Shown here: in pieces, positions 10,963 through 20,237 of the stretch
Layout of the letters: the number at the start of each line of letters is the position of its first letter
How positions within the stretch are numbered: position 1 is the stretch's first letter
Assembly: GCA_028583405.1 (NCBI GenBank)
Contig: JAPTMU010000109.1
Coordinates: forward strand, 337,653 to 401,652
DNA length: 64,000 nt
Reading direction: 5' to 3'
DNA from: Pogonophryne albipinna
Taxonomy: Eukaryota > Chordata > Actinopteri > Perciformes > Artedidraconidae
Notes under the pieces: generated by a model
The model's database searches: none
What the model was told of the DNA's origin: nothing
Seen by the model: only the letters and a program-made list of their open reading frames with translations
Program-made: the position numbers and the translations under genes

Positions 10963-11677
10963 CTGAAACACAAAAATACTTTTATTACACGCTCTTATTT
11001 TGAAGGGTCAAAATGACCTTTTATTTTGTTATATTTCAGATGGGCACTAGAGAGGAAACAAATGATATAAAAAGAATCTGCTAAATATCAGATGTTTTAA
11101 TAAAACCCGTTTTTATTTGAATATGAACTTCTTATAGTGTTGGTGGTGCGTTCACGGACCTGATCATAAACCACTTTGACTATCAGCGAGCAGCTCGGAC
11201 AGGTCGCTGTCTCCTCTCCGTTCTCCAGATCCTCCTGAACAACAACAACAACAACAACAACAACAAATCAATACATCATAATTAGGTGTGGAGCAGAAAT
11301 AAATGTTTAAATCACAACAACAGGGAAAATGTAAGAAAATAAATAAATGACAGCAAATAAATTCAGACAGACTTATTAAACGTATATAAATAACTGATCA
11401 CATAATACAGAAATATAAATAAAAGGATTTCAGGAAAGGAAAAAAGAGATTGTAAACATCTGTAGAAAAACAAATGTAAATAAAATAAAGCTGGGAACAG
11501 TTTTCGGTCCTCCACCACAGAAGAAGAGTCAGCAGTTAGCTCAGTTAGCTCAGTTAGCACAGTTCCTACCTTCGAGATACAGAATCTGTCTCCGCAGGGA
11601 CACGGGAAGTAATACGTCTCCGTCTCTTCATCAAACTCAAAGTCCTCGATCTCCACCTCGTCGTGAAACACCGACAT
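10894..11677 (-). CDS. dph3: dph3, complete (CSL zinc-finger diphthamide synthesis protein)
   Basis: Three exons (11677-11570, 11234-11160, 10962-10894) join in phase 0 into 83 codons plus TGA; DPH3 is normally about 82 aa. The start reads [20 protein letters not shown], the near-invariant opening of the CSL (DPH-type) zinc-finger family. Metal-binding cysteines are C26 and C28 in PCPCGD, and C48 and C51 in CPSC. The end reads [18 protein letters not shown], matching the family's GETVPAPS tail in position. DPH3 carries iron or zinc and donates electrons for the first step of diphthamide synthesis on elongation factor 2; it is cytosolic. Nothing looks broken. The last exon opens on a run of nine T, so its frame depends on that length being right. 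Confidence 0.96.
11160..11234 (-). CDS. dph3: dph3 exon 2 (second Cys pair)
   Basis: The exon has 25 codons, acceptor TTGTTCAG and donor GTCCGTG. It encodes [20 protein letters not shown] then VVYDQ. ENGE and CPSCSL are hallmarks of the family. It is too short to appear as a long open frame. Confidence 0.95.
11570..11677 (-). CDS. dph3: dph3 exon 1 (start and first Cys pair)
   Basis: The exon has 36 codons, from the ATG at 11677 to donor AAG|GTAGGAAC. It holds the acidic N terminus and the PCPCGD metal-binding motif. The open frame continuing past the donor is intronic. Confidence 0.96.
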
Positions 11678-11762
11678 CTTTCAGAGACCCGGGAAACAAC
11701 CGTGGAAATAACAGAAACATGTGAAGAGCTTCAGCTCAACGTGAGCGGCGTGGAGAGCGTCA

Positions 11763-11770
11763 TGACGTCA
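11763..11770. promoter_or_regulatory. CRE palindrome upstream of dph3
   Basis: A perfect TGACGTCA sits about 86 bp upstream of the dph3 start codon, in a CpG-containing stretch with further ACGT cores nearby. This is the consensus cAMP-response element bound by CREB/ATF factors. Its use as a dph3 promoter element is inferred from position. Confidence 0.5.
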
Positions 11771-11854
11771 GGACGTACGAGGCGTCATCACGTTACTGTC
11801 CGGGAGTGGAGTGCACCAGCTGGGCGTAAAGAAGTAGGTCTTAACTCTAACGTC

Positions 11855-11943
11855 GGGTTTAGCTCAGGTTTAGCTCGGGTTTAGCTCAGGTTTAGCTCGG
11901 GTTTAGCTCAGGTTTAGCTCAGGTTTAGCTCAGGTTTAGCTAC
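11855..11943. repeat. 11-bp repeat, unit GGTTTAGCTCA/G
   Basis: About eight tandem copies lie upstream of dph3. Confidence 0.9.
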
Positions 11944-11968
11944 GTCCGAGGTTTCTCAATATTCACAT

Positions 11969-12790
11969 TTCCCCTCCTCGACTCCTATCCTCGACTCCCC
12001 TCCTCGAGACTAGGGGCCCTTCTCAGGTCGGTTAAATGGATTCCTTGCGTCCCTCACTTGCGTCGTCTCCCTGGTCTAGTCCCTCCCACTAGGGAAGCAA
12101 GGAGAGAGGAAACCACGAGAAGCAGGGAAATGAGTTTTAAGAGCCCTAACTCTTTAAGAGCAATGGACGTCCTTTCCTCCGGAGCGTCACGTGAAGCGAC
12201 GTCCGTTTGTGATGACGCTGCACAGCTGATCGTCTGGCAGCAGCTCTGTCCCCGTTATTTCCTTAATGACTGGATGGAAATGACAATAAATGAATGAAAT
12301 GATTTTTGAGCCCTTTGTTGTTCAGATATATCACATATTTGTAACTAAATGAAACATGAATTGAAACAAAACACGGTATAAACTGAGGAGTGACTCCCGT
12401 GAGGTTCATGTGTTTTCTTCACTCCGCTGGGAAACTGCTCTCAAGTCAAGAAGCATCAGATCAGTGCATGCGCTGCATCGTCCAATCAGTGAGCGATACA
12501 CAGTAAGGGGGCGGGGCGAGTGTCTGAGGATTTCATCGAAGGATGGTCTGATGGTTCCTCGGTTATCGCTACTCGCTCCTCGCTCCTCCGGCAGAAATAA
12601 GAGCCATGGGACGCTACTCAAGATGGCGCAGACAAATCAACTTCCGGTGAGACCGAGACCGAGGAGCGAGGAAATGAAAAATAAGAGAAGTGAGAAGGGC
12701 CCTTGGTGCCGCCCACAGGAGATGCGAGCGGAGGACTGAGGAGGGGAGTCGAGGAGAGAGGAGGGGAGTCAAGGAGAGAGGAGGGGAAGC
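11969..12790. mobile_element. MITE-like element with long imperfect inverted ends
   Basis: The left end reads TTCCCCTCCTCGACTCC, then further GACTCCCCTCCTC and GGGCCCTTCTCA. The right end holds the reverse complements: GTGAGAAGGGCCCTTGG, GGAGTCGAGGAG and GAGGAGGGGAA. This gives inverted, internally repeated termini around about 700 bp with no convincing protein. No target duplication could be fixed. Short open frames inside are probably chance. Confidence 0.6.
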
Positions 12791-13640
12791 AGCAGGCGGG
12801 TCAGTGGATGTTTTGCTCATTGGATTTTCTTTTCACAAATGGAAATTCAAAAACAAAAACGACTGGAGATTTGATTTTCGTTTTCAAATTGAAAAACCAA
12901 AATTGAAATACAAGGCGTTTTTCTTTATCATGGTCAAAAAGGATTTACTCAACTTAAAAAACGGGATGATTTTCATTTTCTAAGTCTCAAAACAAAAAAT
13001 AAAAAAAAGTCACGGAAGTGATTTCAAAACAAAAGCACCCGTAGGCTAAAATCCCACTTTGAATCACGACAGTATCCGGTTGAAGGAACTGTGGTTATTA
13101 TAAACAAGGGGAATTTAGCGATCACAATGAAAACGGCCAAGAAGACACTTTGAGCCCAGAGAATGAATTTAAGGGCTAAATAGAGGCCTCTGTCTAAAAT
13201 GGACAACATTGTTAGGAGATTTCAACTATACAGCGGTTCTGTCATCATATACTGTTTCCATGGAAACGCATCCCTCGCCATAAAACACGATGTTGTCGTA
13301 ACTCCTATGAAACTGCTCAAAAAGTGCTCAAACTTCACATGTGTGCTAACAGTCCAGCCGTGAAGACATCTTCGGGACAGTTTGGAGAGTTCTTCAAATG
13401 CCGTTGCCATGGCAACACAATGCTCACCATGAAACATGGTTTTCTCATAACTTCAGTGAAAATGCTCCAAACAGCCCAGAACTTCACAGGTTTGGTAACG
13501 ATGCAGCCATCAACGCATCTAAGCGTATTATGGGATGTCATCAAATGCCGTTGGCATGGCGACAGGTCATTCACCATCAAGTTAGTCCAGAAGTTTGCAG
13601 TTCAAATATTCTGCTGCTTTTCCAAACCTTTTTACTTTCT
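12791..13640. other. Unclassified, repeat-like intergenic sequence
   Basis: The first part is AT-rich with short FKFK-type low-complexity frames. The part from 13240 to 13600 has repeated motifs such as TTGCCATGGC and CATGAAACA and looks like a dispersed repeat. The several overlapping open frames there have no recognisable family. No gene call is made. Confidence 0.4.
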
Positions 13641-13641
13641 T

Positions 13642-13720
13642 TTAATAATAATAATAATAGCTTGGATTTATATAGCGCCTTTCAAGGGACCCAAGGTCGC
13701 TTTAGGGCAAAAACAAACAT
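13642..13720 (+). repeat. Dispersed repeat with ATATAGCGCCTTTC motif
   Basis: An (AAT)n run is followed by TTTATATAGCGCCTTTCAAG and CCCAAGGTCGCTTTA. A second copy with the same motif order is at 53024-53100. I know this motif as widespread in fish genomes but do not name its family. Confidence 0.65.
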
Positions 13721-14004
13721 AACAAAAAGTCAGACACACACACATTCAAGCCCCCCGTGTTCATGTATCATTTTCATCTAAAGTCTTCACTTTCTTCTTA
13801 CACAGTACATTTCAGCATAGCAGTTCAGCGTCAGATTTTCAGCATGAAGCATTTCCACTAGCAATGTCCTCAGGAATTGCATTCTCTAGTTTTATTTTAT
13901 TATTTAAAAACTACTTAATTTTATTCTGGATTATTATTTTTCAAAATAAAACACCTACCTTTGGGGTTTTATATAGATATGTTTATAATTGTGGTTAGCA
14001 TGGG

Positions 14005-14335
14005 GTGGAGCACGTCACCACTGAGGGACCCCCAGTCTACACCAGGGCCTGGCGGTTGAACCCTTCCAAACTTGCAGTAGCGAAGGCGGAGTTCTCAACC
14101 ATGGAGCGCCTGGGTATCGTCCGCCGGTCTGAGAGTCCTTGGGCGTCTCCTCTGCACATCGTCTCCAAGCCTAATGGCGGTTGGCGCCCGTGTGGGGACT
14201 ACCGCCGCCTCAACGGCACCACGATACCCAAGCGCTACCCAGTGCCGCACATTCAGGACTTTTCGGCGCACCTGGCGGGTATGGTGTTTTCTAAGGTGGA
14301 CCTGGTGCGTGGATACCACCAGGTGCCCATGCCAG
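14005..14335 (+). pseudogene. Ty3-type retrotransposon pol fragment (start of reverse transcriptase)
   Basis: An open stretch of about 110 codons contains MERLGIVRRSESPWASPLHI, KPNGGWRPCGDYRRLN, RYPVPHIQDF and FSKVDLVRGYHQVPM. This is the N-terminal part of a Ty3-type reverse transcriptase, up to the first catalytic Asp. The frame breaks right after QVPM: the YxDD core, RNase H and integrase core do not follow. It is a dead fragment. A C-terminal pol fragment in the same orientation lies at 18630-18852 and may belong to the same old insertion. Confidence 0.92.
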
Positions 14336-14642
14336 AGTTCCCGTTAGCCGGTAATTACCGGACTATGACCGGTAAAATGTGCTGAGGACCGGCAAATCTA
14401 AATCTCTCCGGTCAAAATGTCCGGTCAAAATAATTTCCCCTTAGCGCAATACGGCTTCAGTTGCGCCACTGATGTGACAGACAAGAAGAGTCCATTCCAA
14501 TGTCTAACACTTAATGGTGAGTAAAGGCACGGACACACCAGGCCGACGATGAGCGTCTACACCAGTGACGTGCGGTGAGGTTCATGGCTGGTGAGGCACT
14601 GACTCTTTCAGAATCAGATTTACAAATATTATATATTTGACC

Positions 14643-14990
14643 TTAAAGGCGGGGTAGGTCATTTAGGAGAAACCAGCTCGAGTGCGCTAGAATTTGAAAA
14701 TACACAGCCCCTCCTCCAACACACACGAACGCACACATGACCAATGAGGGCACGAGATAAGTTTGTGCCCAGATGGAAGGCTGACAGGCAGGATATTTTA
14801 GCCGGGCCGGCTAAAATGAGTGGTCGTGCTTTTTACAGTACTACGGCTTCCACAGATGAAATGTTTTGATGTATTTTTTGTCAAAGCACTTCAGATATTC
14901 ATTGCTATCGGGATGTTAAGAGCATTCCATGGAATATAACAAAAAGTGTATCTCGTGCCGGTTTCTCAAACTTACCTACCCCACCTTTAA
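14643..14990. mobile_element. Inner MITE nested in the hAT element
   Basis: The ends TTAAAGGCGGGGTAGGT and ACCTACCCCACCTTTAA are inverted repeats, and similarity extends inward to GAGAAACC and GGTTTCTC. It is about 348 bp with no coding sequence. TTAA at both edges suggests a TAA or TTAA target duplication. It is the youngest of three nested insertions here. Confidence 0.85.
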
Positions 14991-15887
14991 TCGAAATATT
15001 CTGTTATTTTCAAAAGCTTTTTTAGTCTGATGCTTCGATTCATTTCAAACAGACCGTTCAACAAAAGGATAGCCTACCCAAAATCTAAATATTGGATTGT
15101 TCTCTCTTAGTAAGATCCAATTTTCATTACAAATGTGGTCTTACCTTGACTTGAAGATGAAGTCCATGCTCTCCTTCTGGACAACAATCTCTATTACTGT
15201 TTTGTAAAAGTCCTCCTTATCTCCCTCTAGTTTCAAAAGTCTAGTTTGTTGTTTGCGTCTCCCGTCTCTGCGTAGAATAACAGTAGCAACAAGAACCTGT
15301 GGGCTCACTTGCGCCCCCTTCAGTGTGGCAGAGGTTGTGGCTGCCTCCCCTGGTGCTTTTTTCATTGCCGTTGTATGATGAGACCAGCGAGCTTAAATAT
15401 CATATATACGTGAAATAAGTTATTTAGAGACTATGGATGGTGAGGATAAATGTAATAAAGGGATCTACAAACATTACATTGGTGACATACAGTGAGATGG
15501 TGCAGGCATGCGCTTAGGGCCCGCTTTCCAGACAGTTTCTGTGGGGTGACGCATTCTGAGATGAGGCAGAGCTCGTCTGTGCCTCACCTCACCACACAGT
15601 AACTGGAGCGCGCTCACAAAATAAGTGCCCGCGCTAAATTAGTGCCCGTGCTCCAGCAAGTTACTGTGGGTTTACGAGAGGCAGAGCTCGTCCCTGCCTC
15701 ACTTCTCAATCTCATCGCTCCCCGTAGTTGTAGCGGAGCTCGGCAAATTAGCCGATTTTGACTATAAAAAGCGATTGGAATCAAACAGAAATCACATTTA
15801 CAACACAGATCAGTGGAGACATTTTATTATTATTATTATTTGTATTATTATTCTTTTTTTCCGTTACATTGGAGAATGACAAGTGAG

Positions 15888-15952
15888 GCGACGTGCGGTC
15901 AGGGGAGGCAGGTGAGGCTCTGCCTCACCTGCCTCCCCTGACCGCACGTCGC
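15888..15952. repeat. Perfect 30-bp inverted repeat (hairpin) at the hAT right end
   Basis: Two 30-base arms (15888-15917 and 15923-15952) are exact reverse complements around a CTCTG loop. The outer part of each arm, GCGACGTGCGGTCAGGGGAG, is the terminal repeat of the element itself. The right end has therefore been duplicated in inverted orientation. Confidence 0.93.
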
Positions 15953-16335
15953 TGGTCTACACGCCCTACTCAGATTGGTGTGTCGCGCACCGTCGGCTCT
16001 TTTCAGGTTCGGGAAAGCCCCATGAGTTTCTCGCTGTAGAGTGAACATGGAACGCACGCTATTTGTTGTTTGTTTATATCACGTAGTCTGTTCTTCTTCT
16101 CTGTCTTCCAGTTGTTGCCTCTTTTGAATGACGAATACACACTACCGCCGCCTGCTGGTGAGGAGAGTTATTGCCACTCACGCATGCGCAGTTCGTGCGT
16201 GCCTCTTGGCCGTCGGCTGAAGTCTTTGTGGTGTGTTCCAGACACAGGGCCAAGACGCAGAGACGCGAGGCGACGCAACAGTCGGGTCCGTCTGTGTCAG
16301 TGCTTTGGTGTCAGATCAGTGTGTCCGGGCTTTAA

Positions 16336-17028
16336 GGGAAACTACCTCCTTATGGACAGTTAACATGAAAATTCTCCCGCATGCGTACAAATGTCCTCTC
16401 AACTGCATTGAGACACTTCATAAACACATTTTGGCCAAATCTCCAGCAGGAGCGTCGTGAAAGTCACACAAAATGCAATATTTACATTTTCCAGCCGGGG
16501 GCGCTCTAAGACCGTGTAATCTCTTTGCTGTACTTGGAGAAAAAAGTGTATTGATGATGAAACGTGCCGGGCCCGTCCATCCAGGATTTGGGCCCGCTGT
16601 TTTAATCAGGGCTGTTTTAATACCACATTGTTATTGTTTTATTATTATGTTTATTGTTGTTATTTGTAGGGCTTTGTCCTAATATTTATTTTTGTATTAG
16701 TTTAATATAATTTTTTTATTTTGCTATGAAATTCTGAATGAAAGGCTGCGCGCGAGACTGGTTTTTCGCTGGGTTGAGTCGTGTGGGTTTGTGAGTGAGA
16801 TGCGGCACAGCAGCCTGTCACTTAGTTTACTCTTGCTAGTGGTTCACGAAAGGAATCTGGCAACTCAGCGCCAGATGCAGAAACCAGTTAGGCCTACGTT
16901 CATCAGTTACGTTACCAACGAGCAAGCAAGTCAGCTGGCAATCAATTCTATTTTGAAGAGAAATGTACTCTCAAGCCGACTCTCTCACAAACTCCTGCTC
17001 TGTGCGCAAGCAGACCGCTGCTCAGGCT
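16336..17028. other. Unclassified stretch, probably old transposon sequence
   Basis: No gene with supporting splice sites or domain was seen. Short plus-strand frames (for example near 16473 and 16791) lack recognisable motifs. GC-poor segments alternate with CGGGCCCGTCC-like patches. Confidence 0.35.
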
Positions 17029-17033
17029 CTCTG

Positions 17034-17131
<98 letters not shown>

Positions 17132-17156
17132 CAATCTCTCTCTCTCTCTCTCTCTC

Positions 17157-17241
<85 letters not shown>

Positions 17242-17372
17242 TTCTCTCTCTCTCTCTCTCTCTCTCTCCCTTTCTCTCTCTCTCTCTCCCTTTCTCTCTC
17301 TCTCTCTCCCTTTCTCTCTCTCTCTCTCTCTCTCTCCCTTTCTCTCTCTCTCTCTCTCTCTCCCTTTCTCTC

Positions 17373-17443
<71 letters not shown>

Positions 17444-17463
17444 CGCTCTCTCTCCCTTTCTCT
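17029..17463. repeat. (TC)n tract with periodic CCCTTT interruptions
   Basis: Over 400 bp of TCTCTC is broken by repeated TCCCTT. It creates stop-free Ser/Leu and Arg/Glu frames on both strands that are not genes. Confidence 0.97.
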
Positions 17464-18629
17464 CCATCGCTCAACCTCACTCCACCTCTCCACCCTGCGT
17501 GCTTGCCCAAGTTGGCACAGCGTTACAAATGTGCCACAAAACCAACCAATGGATACATAAGACCGTCAACAGCCTTATGGCAACCTAAAACCCCTCTCTT
17601 TCAACAATTCACGAGCGGCTCCCCCCCCCCCGTTGACAAATCGCGAGCATCTAACAGCGCCCCCCCCCCCCGTTGACAATTCAGATTTCCCGGGAAATGT
17701 CAGTGTCGTGGTGGGCCCGCCCTGGTAAATCAAATGCCCGCCCAGAGAGGTATGTCTGCCGCCGGGTCTGAGACACACACACTGTGGGTGTGCTACAGCG
17801 AGTACCACCTGTCACTATACCACGTTTGTAATCCCTGTGAGTTTATAAATATTTGACATTGTCCAAATGTCTCTCTTTTCACACCAACACATCATATGGT
17901 GGCCTATATATCACCGTCCAAATCTCAGCTCTGTCAATGCATTGTGGAACCTGTTTCGCATTGAAACGGTCCCTGTAATGGACAACATTGTACACTTCAG
18001 GGAAGGTTTCAATGTTAGTAAGTTCCTCCAATTGGACACGAGGCAGAATGCAGCACCTCACTTTCTGAGCCATACTAAAGCACTCCCTCTCCCCCTCTTC
18101 CTCCAGGTGCTGCAGCCTGGTTCTCTGGGTACTCTATGTCCATATTTAACACACTTTCCCCGCATTTTAATCACTATTTCTGCCTTGGAAAGTGAGGTTC
18201 TCTCCACACTTTTCCCCCTTAAATGATTTTAAATCATTGTTTTTGCATTTATGTTATTAATATGGTTCCCTAACACAATAGTTTGGAGCTCACTGGGGTC
18301 CTGCATATGCTTTAATCAGGCCTTTTAACACTTTGTTCCATGAAAATGATTATATCATGGGAATATATAAATCCAATTCCGGGTAATTCGGAGCACAATT
18401 GTACCTTTTACTATTTAAATGTATTTGTATTATATATTTTTGGGCTAGGAAAGTGACATTTCTGGGTGATTTTGTCAGTTTATGGAGCTTAGCCCACAAA
18501 TCCTGGAGGTTCCAGGCCGAATTTGGGAGCTCATAGGCGGCCTGCCGTGCGCCCCCACCCGTGGAAAGAAGAAAAAAGTAAAGAAAACGGTCAATTATAT
18601 CTTAAAATAATCAAAAATGAAGTTTTAAA
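17464..18629. other. Unclassified intergenic stretch
   Basis: Two long C runs each followed by GTTGACAA (near 17630 and 17673) look like a small duplicated segment. The rest has only short frames (the longest 119 codons from 17867) without recognised domains. It lies between two Ty3 pol fragments and may be decayed retrotransposon. Confidence 0.35.
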
Positions 18630-18852
18630 AAATGGTCGGAGGAGGGGCCAGGACGTGGCAAGGCTGAGCCCGTCTCGGTGGACCGGGTGAAGGCTGCTCA
18701 CCTGGACTTGGACCAGCCGGTGGGGCTGGCACGGCCCCCCGGTCTTGACCCCCTGTCACACAGACTTTGTGTTTGGGTGAATTCTGGGGGGGCTTGTGTG
18801 GTGGAACATAATTCACCATTGTATATAGTGTGTGTTGCACCACGGACCTGAT
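18630..18852 (+). pseudogene. Ty3-type pol C-terminal fragment
   Basis: The frame reads GRGKAEPVSVDRVKAAHLDL then DQPVGLARPPG. This resembles the end of Ty3-type polyproteins, where VSVDRLKPAHLD precedes a Pro/Arg-rich tail. The upstream integrase core is absent. A stop follows just before the (CA)n tract. Orientation matches the RT fragment at 14005. Confidence 0.7.
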
Positions 18853-18861
18853 ACCTGTTTG

Positions 18862-19079
<218 letters not shown>

Positions 19080-19853
19080 TAATGACTTTAATATGTTCAA
19101 ACCCAGAATCCTCATCCACTCACATACTGTTTATATATAACTGGTATATGGAATATTGCACAGTGCTGACACCCCTCCAAATAAAGCACCTGGCCTGCAG
19201 AAGAAGTGGAGCATTCAGACAGAAAGTTATTGCATGAACTCGTTACTAAGAGTCTGATCAACACACATGTGCCCAAACATTACATATTCAATTAAACATG
19301 AAAACAATATTTTCCTTTAGAAATTTAATCTGAAAAACGTAATTAATAATTCAGTGTTTTTCTGTATTTGTTATTATATTTGAGTAAATGATGTATTTGA
19401 TATGAAGAGAATATTAAACTCCAGGTGTTTGGGCACAGGTGTGTTGCCCTTCAAAATAAAGGTCAAAGGATATAATATTGATTGTTCAGCTTATTTTCAT
19501 AGGAAACCCTCCGTCACCTGCACCCCGCCAAAATAAAATAAAATGATAAGAGGAAGATCCAGATCTACGGTGGCCTGCAGGGTCAATCCAGCACGAGGGG
19601 ATTCTTCACATTTTGCAGATTTTCCTTCAGGTCCTCAAACGTCTCTCAGAATAAAAGTTTCTCCGTCAGAAAATAAAATAAATCTCTTCAACTCTCAGAG
19701 CCGGGCTTTTATTTTGAAGTTCCAGCGTGTCTTTAAATCCCGAACTCCAAACGAAAATATTTCCAAAATGTCTGATCCTCCATTTTCCATCTGGTCCTCG
19801 AACACCTCACAGAAAATATATTCCTCCTCTGCTCGTCTAGGGTCTCTAGAGCT

Positions 19854-19859
19854 TTTATT
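19854..19859 (-). other. lrrfip1: Candidate polyadenylation signal, lrrfip1 short form
   Basis: TTTATT on the plus strand (AATAAA on the minus strand) lies about 270 bp downstream of the lrrfip1 stop at 20127. Between 19078 and 20126 no exon is seen; most of it would be 3' UTR and flank of this gene. Confidence 0.4.
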
Positions 19860-20126
19860 TTGAAAATCCAGCATTTCTGCCACTTCATCCCTTCTTCTTT
19901 TCACCAGCTGCGATAACCCCCCCCCCCCCCCCTCCCCGTGAAAACACAGGAAACCAGAGCGTCTCCACCCAGAGACACACACCCTTTCAAAATAAAGTTA
20001 GAATAGTGTGAAGGAAACAGGAAGTGCTGAAAGAGGATGTTTGTTTTAAACACCTGGAGGACAGGTGGGCGGAGGTGAACTGCCAGGTGATGGGGGGGGG
20101 GGGTCCCCTCTCTTTAGGGGGGGGGG

Positions 20127-20237
20127 TCACTGCTGGTTGAGCAGGGCGCTGCGATTGGCCTTCATCTTGTCGAGGCGTTTGAGGAGGTGGGAATTATTAA
20201 CCTCCAGCTCGTCCACTCGGTCCAGAGCGCAGCGCAG
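20127..20237 (-). CDS. lrrfip1: lrrfip1 short-form last exon
   Basis: The exon has 36 codons plus TGA, acceptor CTGTGTAG. It encodes [20 protein letters not shown] then [16 protein letters not shown]. [15 protein letters not shown] is the family C terminus. G homopolymers follow the stop. Confidence 0.95.
   Translation of the reverse strand: MRCALDRVDELEVNNSHLLKRLDKMKANRSALLNQQ

Larger units (their letters stand above)
14563..15954. mobile_element. hAT-type element, 1.39 kb, with 8-bp target duplication
   Basis: The element begins CAGTGACGTGCGGTGAGG and ends CTGACCGCACGTCGCTG, inverted repeats with a CAG...CTG edge. It is flanked by the identical 8-mer GTCTACAC at 14555-14562 and 15955-15962. 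An 8-bp duplication and these ends fit the hAT superfamily. It carries a smaller MITE at 14643-14990 and a minus-strand frame of 74 codons (15365-15141) with no recognised domain. No intact transposase is visible, so it is non-autonomous or decayed. Confidence 0.88.
14525..16332. mobile_element. Outer MITE (Harbinger-like TSD) interrupted by a hAT element
   Basis: The left end AGGCACGGACACAC and the right end GTGTGTCCGGGCTT are inverted repeats (12 of 14). They are flanked by TAA at 14522-14524 and 16333-16335. A 3-bp TAA duplication fits PIF/Harbinger elements. Without the hAT insertion (14563-15954) and its duplicated 8 bp, the element would be about 400 bp, a non-autonomous MITE. It codes for nothing. 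Confidence 0.75.

Noticed and set aside
11163..11234. DPH3 zinc finger as a general DNA-binding zinc finger gene
   Set aside because: The Cys spacing (CPC...CPSC) and the invariant start and end are those of the CSL/DPH3 family.
12058..12739. Plus-strand frames of 79 and 109 codons upstream of dph3, as a possible divergent gene
   Set aside because: They lie inside an inverted-repeat element, with no domain and no matching splice sites.
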